Below are positions 42,219 through 52,098 of a stretch of 64,000 nt of DNA, piece after piece. The position numbers and the translations under genes were made by a program. The DNA comes from Thermohalobaculum sp039805905 (GTDB taxonomy: Bacteria; Pseudomonadota; Alphaproteobacteria; Rhodobacterales; Rhodobacteraceae): the NCBI GenBank assembly GCA_039805905.1, contig JBDIVM010000002.1, forward strand, positions 186,001-250,000, in the 5' to 3' direction. Under the pieces are notes generated by a model. It searched no databases and was not told the DNA's origin. It saw nothing but the letters and a program-made list of their open reading frames with translations. Within the stretch, counting starts at the first letter, position 1, and each line of letters begins with the position of its first letter.

Positions 42219-43199
42219 GTGACCAAGGAACGAGCTGTCCGGATCGAGCAGTTCGGCGGGCCCGAGCAGATGCAGATGGCCGATGTCGAGGTCGGCGATC
42301 CAGGCCCGGGCCAGATACGAATCCGGCACCGCGCGTGCGGGCTGAACTTCATCGACATCTACCAGCGCAGCGGGGTCTACCAGCTGCCGCTGCCCGTGAT
42401 CCTCGGCATGGAGGCGGCGGGCGTGGTCGAGGCCGTCGGCGCGGGGGTGACGCATCTGAAGCCGGGCGACCGGGCGGCCTATGCCTCGGCCCCTCCGGGG
42501 GCCTACTCGACGGCGCGGGTGATGAACGCGACCCATGTCTGCCGGCTGCCGGACCCGATCAGCTTCGAGGAAGGCGCGGCGATGATGCTGAAGGGGCTCA
42601 CGACCCAGTATCTGTTCGCCACCTCGGCGCGAGCGAAGCCGGGCGACACCATCCTGTTCCATGCCGCCGCCGGCGGCGTCGGCCTGATCGCCTGCCAATG
42701 GGCGAAGGCCATCGGCGTGACGCTCATCGGCACTGCCGGGACCGACGAGAAGTGCCGCCTCGCCAAGGCGCACGGCGCGGCGCACGTGATCAACTACACG
42801 ACCGAAGACTGGGTTGCGCGGGTGAAGGAGATCACCGGCGGCAGAGGTGTCGACGCGGTGCTCGATTCGGTCGGAAAGGCGACCTGGGAGGGTTCGCTGA
42901 ACTGTCTGAGACCGCTTGGCACGATGGTCACCTTCGGCAATGCCTCCGGCAAGCCGGATCCGGTCGATCCGCAGGTTCTGGCGGCCAAGGGCTCGCTGTT
43001 CCTGACCCGGCCGACCCTCTTCAGCCATATCGCCAGCCGGGCGGACTGCCAGGCCCGTGCCGACGAGCTGTTCGGGATGGTAACCTCCGGCAAGGTCAAG
43101 ATCCGGATCAACCAGACCTACCCGCTGGCGGATGTCGCCCGGGCGCACAGGGACCTCGAGTCGCGCAAGACGACCGGCACGACGATCCTGTTGCCCTGA
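42219..43199 (+). CDS. NADPH:quinone oxidoreductase, zinc-independent MDR family
   Basis: A 326-residue enzyme. The GTG at 42219 has GAGGGAG six bases upstream. ACGLNFIDIYQRSGVYQLPLP and the NADPH loop HAAAGGVGLIACQWAK identify the QorA/zeta-crystallin type, which reduces quinones and some enones. The zinc-ligand cysteines of alcohol dehydrogenases are absent. The 224-base gap before it shows no gene. Confidence 0.95.
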   Translation: MTKERAVRIEQFGGPEQMQMADVEVGDPGPGQIRIRHRACGLNFIDIYQRSGVYQLPLPVILGMEAAGVVEAVGAGVTHLKPGDRAAYASAPPGAYSTARVMNATHVCRLPDPISFEEGAAMMLKGLTTQYLFATSARAKPGDTILFHAAAGGVGLIACQWAKAIGVTLIGTAGTDEKCRLAKAHGAAHVINYTTEDWVARVKEITGGRGVDAVLDSVGKATWEGSLNCLRPLGTMVTFGNASGKPDPVDPQVLAAKGSLFLTRPTLFSHIASRADCQARADELFGMVTSGKVKIRINQTYPLADVARAHRDLESRKTTGTTILLP

Positions 43200-43266
43200 C
43201 CGCCTGACCGGGGGCGGACGCTGCCGCCCCCGTCCATTCCCCTCCATGCCCGACACGGAGTCCGCA

Positions 43267-44481
43267 ATGCGCGGGAAGTCGACGGCCGATCCGCGCTATC
43301 TCGTCGTGTTCGGCGCCTGCGCCGTGCAGTTCATGGTGATCGGGCTCCTGTTCACCTACGGGCTGCTGGTGAAGGAATTCGAGATTGAATTCGGCTGGTC
43401 GCGCACCCTGCTCTCCGCCGGCCTCTCGCTCGCCTTCCTCATGATGGGGGTGTTTGCCGTTCTCGTGGGGACGCTGTCCGACCGCTACGGGCCTGGCCGG
43501 GTCCTGCTGGCGAGCGGACTCGTCTACGGGCTCGGCTACGGGCTGATCTCGCAGGTCGCGGTTCCCTGGCAGCTCTTCGCGATCATGGGATGCTCCATCG
43601 GGCTCGGCCTCGCGACCCACGACGTGGTGACGCTTTCGACCGTCGCCCGCTGGTTCGGCCGGCGCAGGGGCCTGATGACGGCCGTGGTCAAGGTCGGCAC
43701 AGCCGCAGGGCAGATGGCTCTGCCCGTGCTGGCCGCCCTGCTCATCGAGTCCCGCGGATGGCGCGAGACCGTGGTGATCCTGGGCGCCGCCGCGGTCGTC
43801 GTGCTCACCGGTGCCGCTCTGCTGCTGAAGCCGCCGCCTCCGGGCTACATCGCTCCGACAGCTGCCGCCGCGCGGCCCGACGAGGGCATGACATTCGCGG
43901 AAATCCGGCGCAGCCGCGCGTTCCTCACACTCTGTGCGGTTCAGTTCCTGTTCTTCCCCTCGCTGGTCACGGTGCCGCTGCACATCGTGATCCACGGCAT
44001 CGATCTCGGCCTCGCCAAGACCGCGGCGGCGTCGCTTCTGAGCGTCTCGGCCGCCGCCTCCGTGGTCGGCCGCCTGACGGTCGGCGCGCTCAGCGACCGG
44101 ATCACCGGCAAACATGCCTACACGATCTGCTTCCTGCCGCTGATCGCCGGTCTCTCGGCCATGGCGCTGATCGGCAGTCCCGGGCCGCTGTTCGCCGCCG
44201 TGGTCGTCTACGGCTTCGCGCATGGCGGGTTCTTCACGGTGGTGGCGACCACGGTTGCCGAGTATTTCGGCACCCGCGCGCACGGGGCTGCCTTCGGCGC
44301 GATCGTCTTCTTCGGCACGATCGGCGGGGCGACCGGCCCGATCCTGGCGGGCCGGTTCTTCGACACTTCCGGCAGCTATGCGCCGGCCTTCACGGCGCTT
44401 GCCGTCTTCGCCGCCCTGGGGTTTGCCCTGGTGCTGACCCTGCCAACGAGGCAGGATCGGCTCACCCGCCGCCGGGGATGA
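43267..44481 (+). CDS. MFS transporter, monocarboxylate/oxalate-formate type
   Basis: A 404-residue, 12-helix permease. The ATG at 43267 has CGGAG six bases upstream; an ATG at 43246 would add seven residues. The loop 2-3 signature GTLSDRYGPGRVLL and the pattern STVARWFGRRRGLM after helix 4 are typical of the monocarboxylate porter-like group. Its last 20 bases overlap the convergent cyclase relic, so the permease may once have served that enzyme's substrate or product. Confidence 0.92.
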   Translation: MRGKSTADPRYLVVFGACAVQFMVIGLLFTYGLLVKEFEIEFGWSRTLLSAGLSLAFLMMGVFAVLVGTLSDRYGPGRVLLASGLVYGLGYGLISQVAVPWQLFAIMGCSIGLGLATHDVVTLSTVARWFGRRRGLMTAVVKVGTAAGQMALPVLAALLIESRGWRETVVILGAAAVVVLTGAALLLKPPPPGYIAPTAAAARPDEGMTFAEIRRSRAFLTLCAVQFLFFPSLVTVPLHIVIHGIDLGLAKTAAASLLSVSAAASVVGRLTVGALSDRITGKHAYTICFLPLIAGLSAMALIGSPGPLFAAVVVYGFAHGGFFTVVATTVAEYFGTRAHGAAFGAIVFFGTIGGATGPILAGRFFDTSGSYAPAFTALAVFAALGFALVLTLPTRQDRLTRRRG

Positions 44482-45253
44482 AGGCGACGACCCGGAGCCT
44501 CCCCCCGGAGCCGCGCTCGATCTTCATCGGCAGGGCGATGATCGTGCTTCCCGTCGCCGGCAGGGCGCTCATGTCGGCAACGTTCCCGAAGGCCGGGACG
44601 GTGTGGGTCATCAGCGCGACATGGGCCGCGAAGCCCTTCGACTGTCCGTGGTCGATTGAGGGCGTGTCGGGACCCACCGCCGAGATGCCGCGGGCGACCA
44701 GTCGCCGTGCCCGTCGGGCCCGAGTCCCGGGAAGTGGAGCTTTGGCACCGCTGCGTCGCCGCGTTCGGCCGTGCCCATATAGGCCTCGCGGTCCGCGTAG
44801 AGCCCGGCCCGCCGGTGTTCAGGAGCACGATCGCACCGGCCGGAATCCGGCCATGCCCGGCCTCGAAGGCCTCGATGTCCGCGGCGGAGACCTGGTTGTC
44901 CACATCGGCGGCCGCCCGGTCCGTCACGTCGATCACGATGCCCGGCCCGATCAGCTGCGAGACAGGCACCTGATCGGTCGTGTTGGTGCCCTCGGCAAAA
45001 TGGATCGGCGAAACCATGCGGGTTCCGCCGTGCTCGGCGGCCGAGAAGTTGTCGGCCGCAGAGAACGAGCCGCCCTCGGTGTGGCCGTGGAACCCCTCGC
45101 TCAGCTTGAAGGTCTCGGCATTCGGCCAGTAGACTCACTGTTCGTTGCAGGGATGGGTCAGGTCTATCCAGCGACCGCTGGACAGGTCCTGCACCCCGGC
45201 AGAAACAGCAAGGCCGGCAGCAGCGGCGGCGATCAGGTAACGCGCGGGGTCAT
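44462..45253 (-). pseudogene. Relic of a secreted cyclase-family hydrolase (kynurenine-formamidase-like)
   Basis: Pieces in three frames reconstruct one protein: a signal peptide (YLIAAAAAGLAVSAGVQ) and RWIDLTHPCNEQ, a TGA at 45135-45137, then VYWPNAETFKLSEGFHGHTE, AAEHGGTRMVSPIHFAEG, VIDVTDRAAADVDNQV and GAIVLLNTG, a shift, AGLYADREAYMGTAERG and LHFPGLGPDG, another shift, and GPDTPSIDHGQSKGFAAH to the end. The metal-binding motif HGGTHxDxP has decayed to HGGTRMVSP. With a displaced start, one stop and at least two indels it cannot be functional. Confidence 0.88.
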
Positions 45254-45373
45254 CGGTCCTCCTCGAAATGCGATCGGGAGCGCGATCTCTCCGGGAAGGA
45301 TCGAAGCCGAGCCGGCGGCTCGGGCAAAGCCAAATCACATCGCCCGGGCCGGACGGAACGCTTCCGGCCGACC

Positions 45374-46459
45374 CTACGCCCGGTACGGGCACTCGCGGAA
45401 CAGCTCCGGCCGGAAGTCCATGCCGTGGCCGGGCCGGTCCGGGGCACGCATGGTGCCGTTCCGCGGCACGATCGGCTCGACCCAGAGATGGTCGTACCAG
45501 CCCATGTATTCGAGCCAGGACGGGTTCGGGATCGCGGCGACAAGGTGCGTGCTGAGCTCCGGGAACAGGTGCGGCGCAATCGTCAGCCCGGCGGCATGCG
45601 CGTGACCGGCGATCACCCGGAGCTCGGTATAGCCGCCCCGCATGATGTCGGGCTGCAGGATCGGAATCTTCCGGCTGGCGAAGAAGGGTTTCAGGTCGTG
45701 GTGGGTGAAGTGGTTCTCGCCGCCGACAACCGGGGTGCGGATCGCATCGGCGACCCGGTGGTAACCGTCGAAGTCGTCCGCCATCACCGGCTCCTCGAGC
45801 CACGCAATCCCGTAATCGTCGAGCCGGCGGCCGACGGCGATGGCCTCGTCGGCGGTCCAGCCCTGGTTGACATCGACCATGATCCGGATGCCGTCGCCGA
45901 GGGCCGCCCGCATGTCGCGGACATTGGCCACATCCTCGTCATGGGTAAACAGATGGGCGACCTGCATCTTGATCGCATCGAAGCCCTGGGTGACGAAGCG
46001 GCTGGCTTTCTCGATCATGCCGTCATGGCCGAGGCCCCGGAAGCAGCCCGAGCCATAGACCGGCAGGTCGCGGTTCCGGCCGCCCCAGAGCTGCCAGAGC
46101 GGCTTGCCCGCGGCACGGCCCGCAGCGTCCCAGAGCGCGATATCCAGCGCCGACATGGCCATCACCGTGATCCCCATGCGACCCTGGATGAAGGTGGCGG
46201 CCCACATCCGCTGCCAGAGTGCGGCGGGGTCCGAGGCGTCCTGGCCGAGCAGGAGCGGCGCCAGCATCTCGCGGATGCACATCTCCAGCGTCCGCATGCC
46301 GCCTGCCAGCGGATGCAGGTGCCCGGTTCCGACCACTCCGGGCGCGGTCTCGACCTCGACCACCAGCAGGTCGATGTCGCCGAGCGTCAGGAACCCGGTC
46401 TTCGGCGGGTCGGCGAAGGGCACCGACAGCAGATGGGTGCGGATGTCCCGGATGATCAT
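45374..46459 (-). CDS. Mandelate racemase / muconate lactonizing enzyme family protein
   Basis: A 361-residue enolase-superfamily enzyme. The start is ATG 46459 with GGAG nine bases upstream. The capping domain occupies 1-125. In the barrel, IKMQ carries the first catalytic Lys, metal ligands are in VDVNQGW, WLEEP and GGENH, and the His base in IAPHLFPE. This mix fits sugar-acid dehydratases or racemases; the substrate is not known. It is 16 bases downstream of an MFS permease gene, probably its importer. Confidence 0.92.
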   Translation of the reverse strand: MIIRDIRTHLLSVPFADPPKTGFLTLGDIDLLVVEVETAPGVVGTGHLHPLAGGMRTLEMCIREMLAPLLLGQDASDPAALWQRMWAATFIQGRMGITVMAMSALDIALWDAAGRAAGKPLWQLWGGRNRDLPVYGSGCFRGLGHDGMIEKASRFVTQGFDAIKMQVAHLFTHDEDVANVRDMRAALGDGIRIMVDVNQGWTADEAIAVGRRLDDYGIAWLEEPVMADDFDGYHRVADAIRTPVVGGENHFTHHDLKPFFASRKIPILQPDIMRGGYTELRVIAGHAHAAGLTIAPHLFPELSTHLVAAIPNPSWLEYMGWYDHLWVEPIVPRNGTMRAPDRPGHGMDFRPELFRECPYRA

Positions 46460-46475
46460 GTGCGATGCTCCTCTC

Positions 46476-47768
46476 TCAGTCCCTCCCGGCCGAAGTGTCG
46501 AGCGCTGCCGGGGTGCGCAGGAACAGTGCCGCCAGCGCGGCGGCGGCAAGCGGATAGAGCGCCGCGGCCCTCAGCGGCCCCTCGAAGCCGCCGGTCAGCT
46601 CGGCGGCATAGCCGATCAGCGGCGGGCCCACAGAGGCGCCGATCACGAGGATGGTCTGCCCCGCCCCCTGGATCGAGCCGAGATGCCTGCGGCCGAAATA
46701 GCGCGGGAAGATGTAGCCGAAGAGCGTCATCGAGCAGGCATTGTTCAGCCCGAAGACCGCGGCATAGACCGACGCCGATGCCATGCCGGAGACCAGGGTT
46801 GCGGCAATCAGCGAGGCCGCCTGCACGCCGAGCGCCATGGCAAAGGCGAAGCGGGTCGGCAGCCGGTCGAGCAGGCGCCCGACCAGCGGCATCGTCAGCA
46901 CCATCACCGCGGCCGAGATCGGGAATATCCGGGCGGCCACCGCGGTCTCGAGCCCGCGCGCGGTGAAGATGGTCACCTGGTAGAAATGCAGCACGGTGAC
47001 CAGCATCGAGATCGCGAACATGCCGGAGATGACGATGTAGAAGGTCGCCGTGTGCAGCGCCTCCGATAGCGTCAGGCCGACCCCGGCGCCGACCGGACGG
47101 GGACCGATCCGGATCGTCGCAGCGTCCTCGCCTCCGTCCGGCCTCAGCCCCTTCAGCTCCGGCTTGTCATGCACCAGCAGCAGCACCGGTGGCAGCAGGA
47201 TTGCCCAGGTCAGGAGGCCGAGGGCCATCCATGCGGAGCGCCAGCCGACCGCCTCGATCAGCGCCTGGGCAAGCGGCGGGTGGACCGCCATCGAGGCGGC
47301 AAAGCCGAGCGCCATCACGCTCATCGCGAGGCCCCGCCTGCGGTCGAACCACTGCGACACGAGGTTTCCGCAGTTCAGCATCAGCGAACCCTGCCCGAGG
47401 AATCGCAGCAGGGCGAAACCGATGCCGAGCATCACGAGGTTTGCCGCGGCGCCGAAGAACAGGCAGGCAATGCCAAGCCCGGCTGCCACGCCGAGGGTCA
47501 TGCGCCGCGGCCCGTGCCGGTCGACCAGCCGGCCCATATAGGGCAGGCCGAAGGCCGCGGCCATGGTCGCGAAGGCATAGGCCGAGGCCACGGCCGCCGG
47601 AGTAACTCCGAGGTCGGCGGAGACCGGCGCGACGAACACGCTGAAGGTGTGCGACTGACCGGGACCGGACGCGAAGATGCCGAGCGCGGCGATGCCGAGG
47701 ATCCACCAGCCGTAGAAACAGCGCGCCGACAGCGCCGCGAAGGTCCGGTCCCGCACCTTCTCCAGCAT
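46476..47768 (-). CDS. MFS transporter
   Basis: A 430-residue, 12-helix permease; the ATG at 47768 starts MLEKVRDRTFAAL. The signature GRLVDRHGPRRMTLG lies in loop 2-3 and GNLVSQWFDRRRGLAMSVMALG after helix 4, again the monocarboxylate/oxalate-formate-like type. It begins ten bases after the old yellow enzyme gene and precedes the enolase-superfamily gene, forming a three-gene unit. Confidence 0.93.
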   Translation of the reverse strand: MLEKVRDRTFAALSARCFYGWWILGIAALGIFASGPGQSHTFSVFVAPVSADLGVTPAAVASAYAFATMAAAFGLPYMGRLVDRHGPRRMTLGVAAGLGIACLFFGAAANLVMLGIGFALLRFLGQGSLMLNCGNLVSQWFDRRRGLAMSVMALGFAASMAVHPPLAQALIEAVGWRSAWMALGLLTWAILLPPVLLLVHDKPELKGLRPDGGEDAATIRIGPRPVGAGVGLTLSEALHTATFYIVISGMFAISMLVTVLHFYQVTIFTARGLETAVAARIFPISAAVMVLTMPLVGRLLDRLPTRFAFAMALGVQAASLIAATLVSGMASASVYAAVFGLNNACSMTLFGYIFPRYFGRRHLGSIQGAGQTILVIGASVGPPLIGYAAELTGGFEGPLRAAALYPLAAAALAALFLRTPAALDTSAGRD

Positions 47769-47778
47769 CGTCGTCCGC

Positions 47779-48897
<1,119 letters not shown>

Positions 48898-48965
48898 ATG
48901 GGTGCAGTCCTTTTCTGACGTGAATTCTCAGATTTTGCAGGGGTGGCCGCTGGCGGAATTTCCGC

Positions 48966-49754
48966 TCAGGGAGGGTCGCGGAAGTCCGGCTTGCGCCTTT
49001 CGAGGAACGCCCGGATACCCTCGGCGGCCTCGGGTCCGCCGAGCGCTGCCGCAATGCTATCGGCCTCGAGGTCGAGCTGGGCCTCCAGCGTGCTGTGCCG
49101 GGCCTGGTCGATCAGCCGCTTGCCGTTCGCCAGCGCGGCCATGGGGCCGTCGGCCAGACGAACCGCGAGCTCGATCGCGGACTCCAGCGCCGCACCGGGC
49201 GGCGTGAGGCGGTTGACGACCCCCAGCGCGTGCAGCCGCTCTGTCGGAATCCGGTCGCCGGTGAATACCATCTCGGCCAGGAGCTGGCGCGGGATCGCCG
49301 TGCCGAGCAAGGCGGTCACGCCGCCATCGGGAGTGAGCCCGATCCTCACATAGGCGACCGACAGATAGGCGTCGCGCGCGGCCACGATCAGGTCGCAGGC
49401 CACCGCCATCGAGGCCCCTGCCCCGGCCGCCCCGCCCTCGATTGCGGCGATGACCGGCTTCGGGCAGTTGCGTATGGCGAGGATCATCCGGTGCAGCCGG
49501 TCGACACTCGAGCGGCGGGTCGCGTAGTCAGCCTCGGAGCGTTCCTTCAGCCCGTGCAGGTTGCCGCCAGAGGAGAAAAACCCCTCGGCGCCGGTCAGCA
49601 CCACTGCGCGGATTGCGGACTCGGCGGCAGCCTCCTCGATGACCGCGCACAGGCCGTCATAGATGTCCCGGTTGAGCGCATTCCGCGTGGCCGGGTCATT
49701 GATGGTAACCACCAGCACGCCGCGCTGGCGCGCGCACAGGACCTTCGGGGTCAC
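48966..49754 (-). CDS. Enoyl-CoA hydratase
   Basis: A 262-residue crotonase. GTG start at 49754 with GGGAGG five bases upstream; the four-base overlap with the upstream dehydrogenase stop supports it. The oxyanion hole is in EGFFSSGGNLHG and EGGAAGAGASMAVACDLI. The usual hydratase glutamates are not conserved (GAAGAGA; VRIGLTPDGG), a pattern seen in PaaG-type isomerases and others, so hydratase is a family name rather than a proven activity. Last of the tightly packed catabolic operon. Confidence 0.92.
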   Translation of the reverse strand: MTPKVLCARQRGVLVVTINDPATRNALNRDIYDGLCAVIEEAAAESAIRAVVLTGAEGFFSSGGNLHGLKERSEADYATRRSSVDRLHRMILAIRNCPKPVIAAIEGGAAGAGASMAVACDLIVAARDAYLSVAYVRIGLTPDGGVTALLGTAIPRQLLAEMVFTGDRIPTERLHALGVVNRLTPPGAALESAIELAVRLADGPMAALANGKRLIDQARHSTLEAQLDLEADSIAAALGGPEAAEGIRAFLERRKPDFRDPP

Positions 49755-50869
49755 GGTGCCTCCCTCGAGAACCGGATGAAGCGCTCCAGGTGATGGTCGG
49801 CGTCCCCGAGGAGATGATCGATCATCACGATACGCTTGGCGTAGTGCGGCAGCGCGAGATCCCAGGTCATGGCGACGCCGCCATGCATCTGGATCGTCTC
49901 CTCGGCCACCAGCCGCCCCACACGGCCCGCAAGGTGCTTCGCCGCCGAGAGGTTGCGCTCGCGGGTCGCGCGGTCGCCGTCCAGCGTCGAGGCGGCGAGC
50001 ATCAGACAGGAGCGGAACTGTTCGATTTCCAGCAAAAGGTCGACCATGCGGTGCTGCAGGGCCTGGTTGGCGCCGATCGGCCTGCCGAACTGCACCCGGG
50101 TCTTGAGGTAGTCGACGGTCAGGTCCTTCGCCGTCTCCATTGCGCCCAGCGCCTCGGCGCACACGGCGAGGATGCCGCGGCCGACGGCCCGCTCGATCAC
50201 CGGATAGGCCTCGCCGGGCAGGCCGATCGGGGAGCCCTTCGCGCCGCCGAGCGTGATCTCCGCCGCGGTGCCGCCGTCGATGGTGGAATAGCCGCGCCGG
50301 GCAACGCCCGGCTGGGATGGATCGACCACGAAGAGGCCGAGCCCGGCCTCGCCGTCGCCGGGGCCGGTTCGGGCCGATACCACCAGGCGGTCGGCACTGT
50401 CGCCGTTCAGCACAACGCTCTTCGATCCGGTGAGCAGCCAGCCGCCGTCCGCCTCGGTAGCGCGGGTCTTGACCGCAGTCAGGCTGTAGCGGCTCTCCGG
50501 CTCGCCATGGGCAAAGGCAAGCAGCCTCTCGCCCGCGATCACCTCGCCGAGCAGCGCCGTTTCGCCCGCTTCCGCCAGCGGCGCGGCGGCCAGCACGGCA
50601 CTGGCGAGGAACGGCTCGACCACAAGACCGCGGCCGAGCGCCTCGCCGACCAGCAGGAGGTCCTGGCCGGTGCCGCCGAAGCCGCCGGCCTCGGGCGGCA
50701 GCAGGGCACCGATCAGGCCGAGTGCGGCGAAGTCCCGCCACATGGCGCGGGAGAAGCCGATGTCGCTGCGGGCGGCCTCGTGGCGGGCCGCGATCGGGTA
50801 GCGCTCGCGCAGGAAACGCTCGGCCGTCTCCCGCAGCATCCGCCGTTCTTCCGAGAGGTTGAAGTCCAC
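49751..50869 (-). CDS. Acyl-CoA dehydrogenase, pimeloyl-CoA dehydrogenase small-subunit type
   Basis: A 372-residue flavoprotein. GTG start at 50869 with GAGGAGG upstream. Regions are DFNLSEERRMLRETAERFL at the N-terminus, GGWLLTGSKSVVLNGDSAD in the middle domain, and KTRVQFGRPIGANQALQHRMVDL in the C-terminal helices, ending near IQMHGGVAMTWDLALPHYAKR. It pairs with the acyl-CoA dehydrogenase ten bases upstream, the usual layout of heteromeric enzymes such as PimC/PimD or steroid FadE pairs. Confidence 0.93.
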   Translation of the reverse strand: MDFNLSEERRMLRETAERFLRERYPIAARHEAARSDIGFSRAMWRDFAALGLIGALLPPEAGGFGGTGQDLLLVGEALGRGLVVEPFLASAVLAAAPLAEAGETALLGEVIAGERLLAFAHGEPESRYSLTAVKTRATEADGGWLLTGSKSVVLNGDSADRLVVSARTGPGDGEAGLGLFVVDPSQPGVARRGYSTIDGGTAAEITLGGAKGSPIGLPGEAYPVIERAVGRGILAVCAEALGAMETAKDLTVDYLKTRVQFGRPIGANQALQHRMVDLLLEIEQFRSCLMLAASTLDGDRATRERNLSAAKHLAGRVGRLVAEETIQMHGGVAMTWDLALPHYAKRIVMIDHLLGDADHHLERFIRFSREAP

Positions 50870-50879
50870 GTTGCCCTCC

Positions 50880-52079
50880 TCAGAACCCCAGCAGATGCTT
50901 GGCGACGATGTTGCGCTGGATCTCGTTCGAGCCGCCGTAGATCGAGAGCTTGCGCATGTTGAAGTAGCTCCGCGCCAGCGGCAGCGCATAGTCCGGTCCG
51001 GGCGCCTCGCCGTTCCAGCCCTCGTCGAAGGCCTCGGGCAGGTCGGGGGCGGCGTAGGGGCCGACAGCGCGGCGCAGCAGATCCGTCGCCTCCTGCCGCA
51101 CCTGCGTGCCCTTGATCTTCAGCAGCGAAGCCTCGACGCCCGGCATCTTCCCCTCGCCCGCGGCGGCGAGTATGCGCAGGTTGAACACCTCCATTGCGAG
51201 AAGATCGATCTCGAGCCGGGCCATGCGCGCCGCGAACAGAGGGTCCTCGGCCAGCGGCCGGCCATCCTTGCGCTCGGCAGCCGCGACCTTTTTCAGGCTG
51301 TGCAGCGCCTGTTTCGAATACCCGACCCCGGCGATGCCGGTGCGCTCGATGTTCAGGAGATACTTGGCGATGGTCCAGCCGTCGTTCTCGGCGCCGACGA
51401 GGTTGGCCACGGGCACGCGGACGTCGGTGAAGAACACCGAGTTGACCTCGTGCTCGCCCTCCAGCGTCAGGATCGGCTGCACCTCGATGCCGGGGCTGTC
51501 CATGTCGATCAGCAGGAACGAGATGCCCTGCTGCGGTTTCGGGGCGCCCGGGTCGGTGCGGACCAGGCAGAAGATGCGGTTGGCGAAATGCCCGAGCGTG
51601 GTCCAGGTCTTCTGGCCGTTCACGACGAAATGCTCGCCGTCGCGCACGGCGCGGGTCCTGAGCGAGGCGAGGTCCGAACCGGCCTCGGGCTCGGAGTAGC
51701 CCTGCGCCCACCAGTCGGCGCCCGAGAGGATGCGCGGGAGGTAGAAGGCCTTCTGCGCATCGGTGCCGAAGCGGATCAGCACGGGGCCCAGCATGTTGAC
51801 CCCGAAGGGCACGATCCGGGGAGCGCCGGCGGCGACCATCTCCTCCTCGAAGATATGCTTCTCGACCGGCGTCCAGCCGGTGCCGCCGTGCTCGACCGGC
51901 CAGTGCCAGGCGAGCCAACCGCGCTCGCGCAGGAGCGCGTGCCATTCCTCGTAATCGGCCCTGGTCAGCCGCTGTGCGCGCCGGACCTTGGCCGAAAGCC
52001 GCCCCGGCAGGCGCCTCCTCAGCCAGCCGCGCACCTCGTCGCGAAAGGCCAGTTCTCCGGCGGTGTAGCTCAGGTCCAT
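50880..52079 (-). CDS. Acyl-CoA dehydrogenase, pimeloyl-CoA dehydrogenase large-subunit type
   Basis: A 399-residue flavoprotein. Motifs include WPVEHGGTGWTPVEKHIFEEE, the FAD-loop region GYSEPEAGSDLASLRTRA, VNGQKTWTTLGHFAN, and the C-terminal IYGGSNEIQRNIVAKHLLGF. The position of the common catalytic Glu (YEG in medium-chain enzymes) is YGG, as in the large subunits of pimeloyl-CoA dehydrogenase-like proteins. It introduces the first double bond into the acyl-CoA. It lies 19 bases after the thiolase gene. Confidence 0.94.
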   Translation of the reverse strand: MDLSYTAGELAFRDEVRGWLRRRLPGRLSAKVRRAQRLTRADYEEWHALLRERGWLAWHWPVEHGGTGWTPVEKHIFEEEMVAAGAPRIVPFGVNMLGPVLIRFGTDAQKAFYLPRILSGADWWAQGYSEPEAGSDLASLRTRAVRDGEHFVVNGQKTWTTLGHFANRIFCLVRTDPGAPKPQQGISFLLIDMDSPGIEVQPILTLEGEHEVNSVFFTDVRVPVANLVGAENDGWTIAKYLLNIERTGIAGVGYSKQALHSLKKVAAAERKDGRPLAEDPLFAARMARLEIDLLAMEVFNLRILAAAGEGKMPGVEASLLKIKGTQVRQEATDLLRRAVGPYAAPDLPEAFDEGWNGEAPGPDYALPLARSYFNMRKLSIYGGSNEIQRNIVAKHLLGF

Positions 52080-52098
52080 GCGCCGTCCCTTTCCGCGG

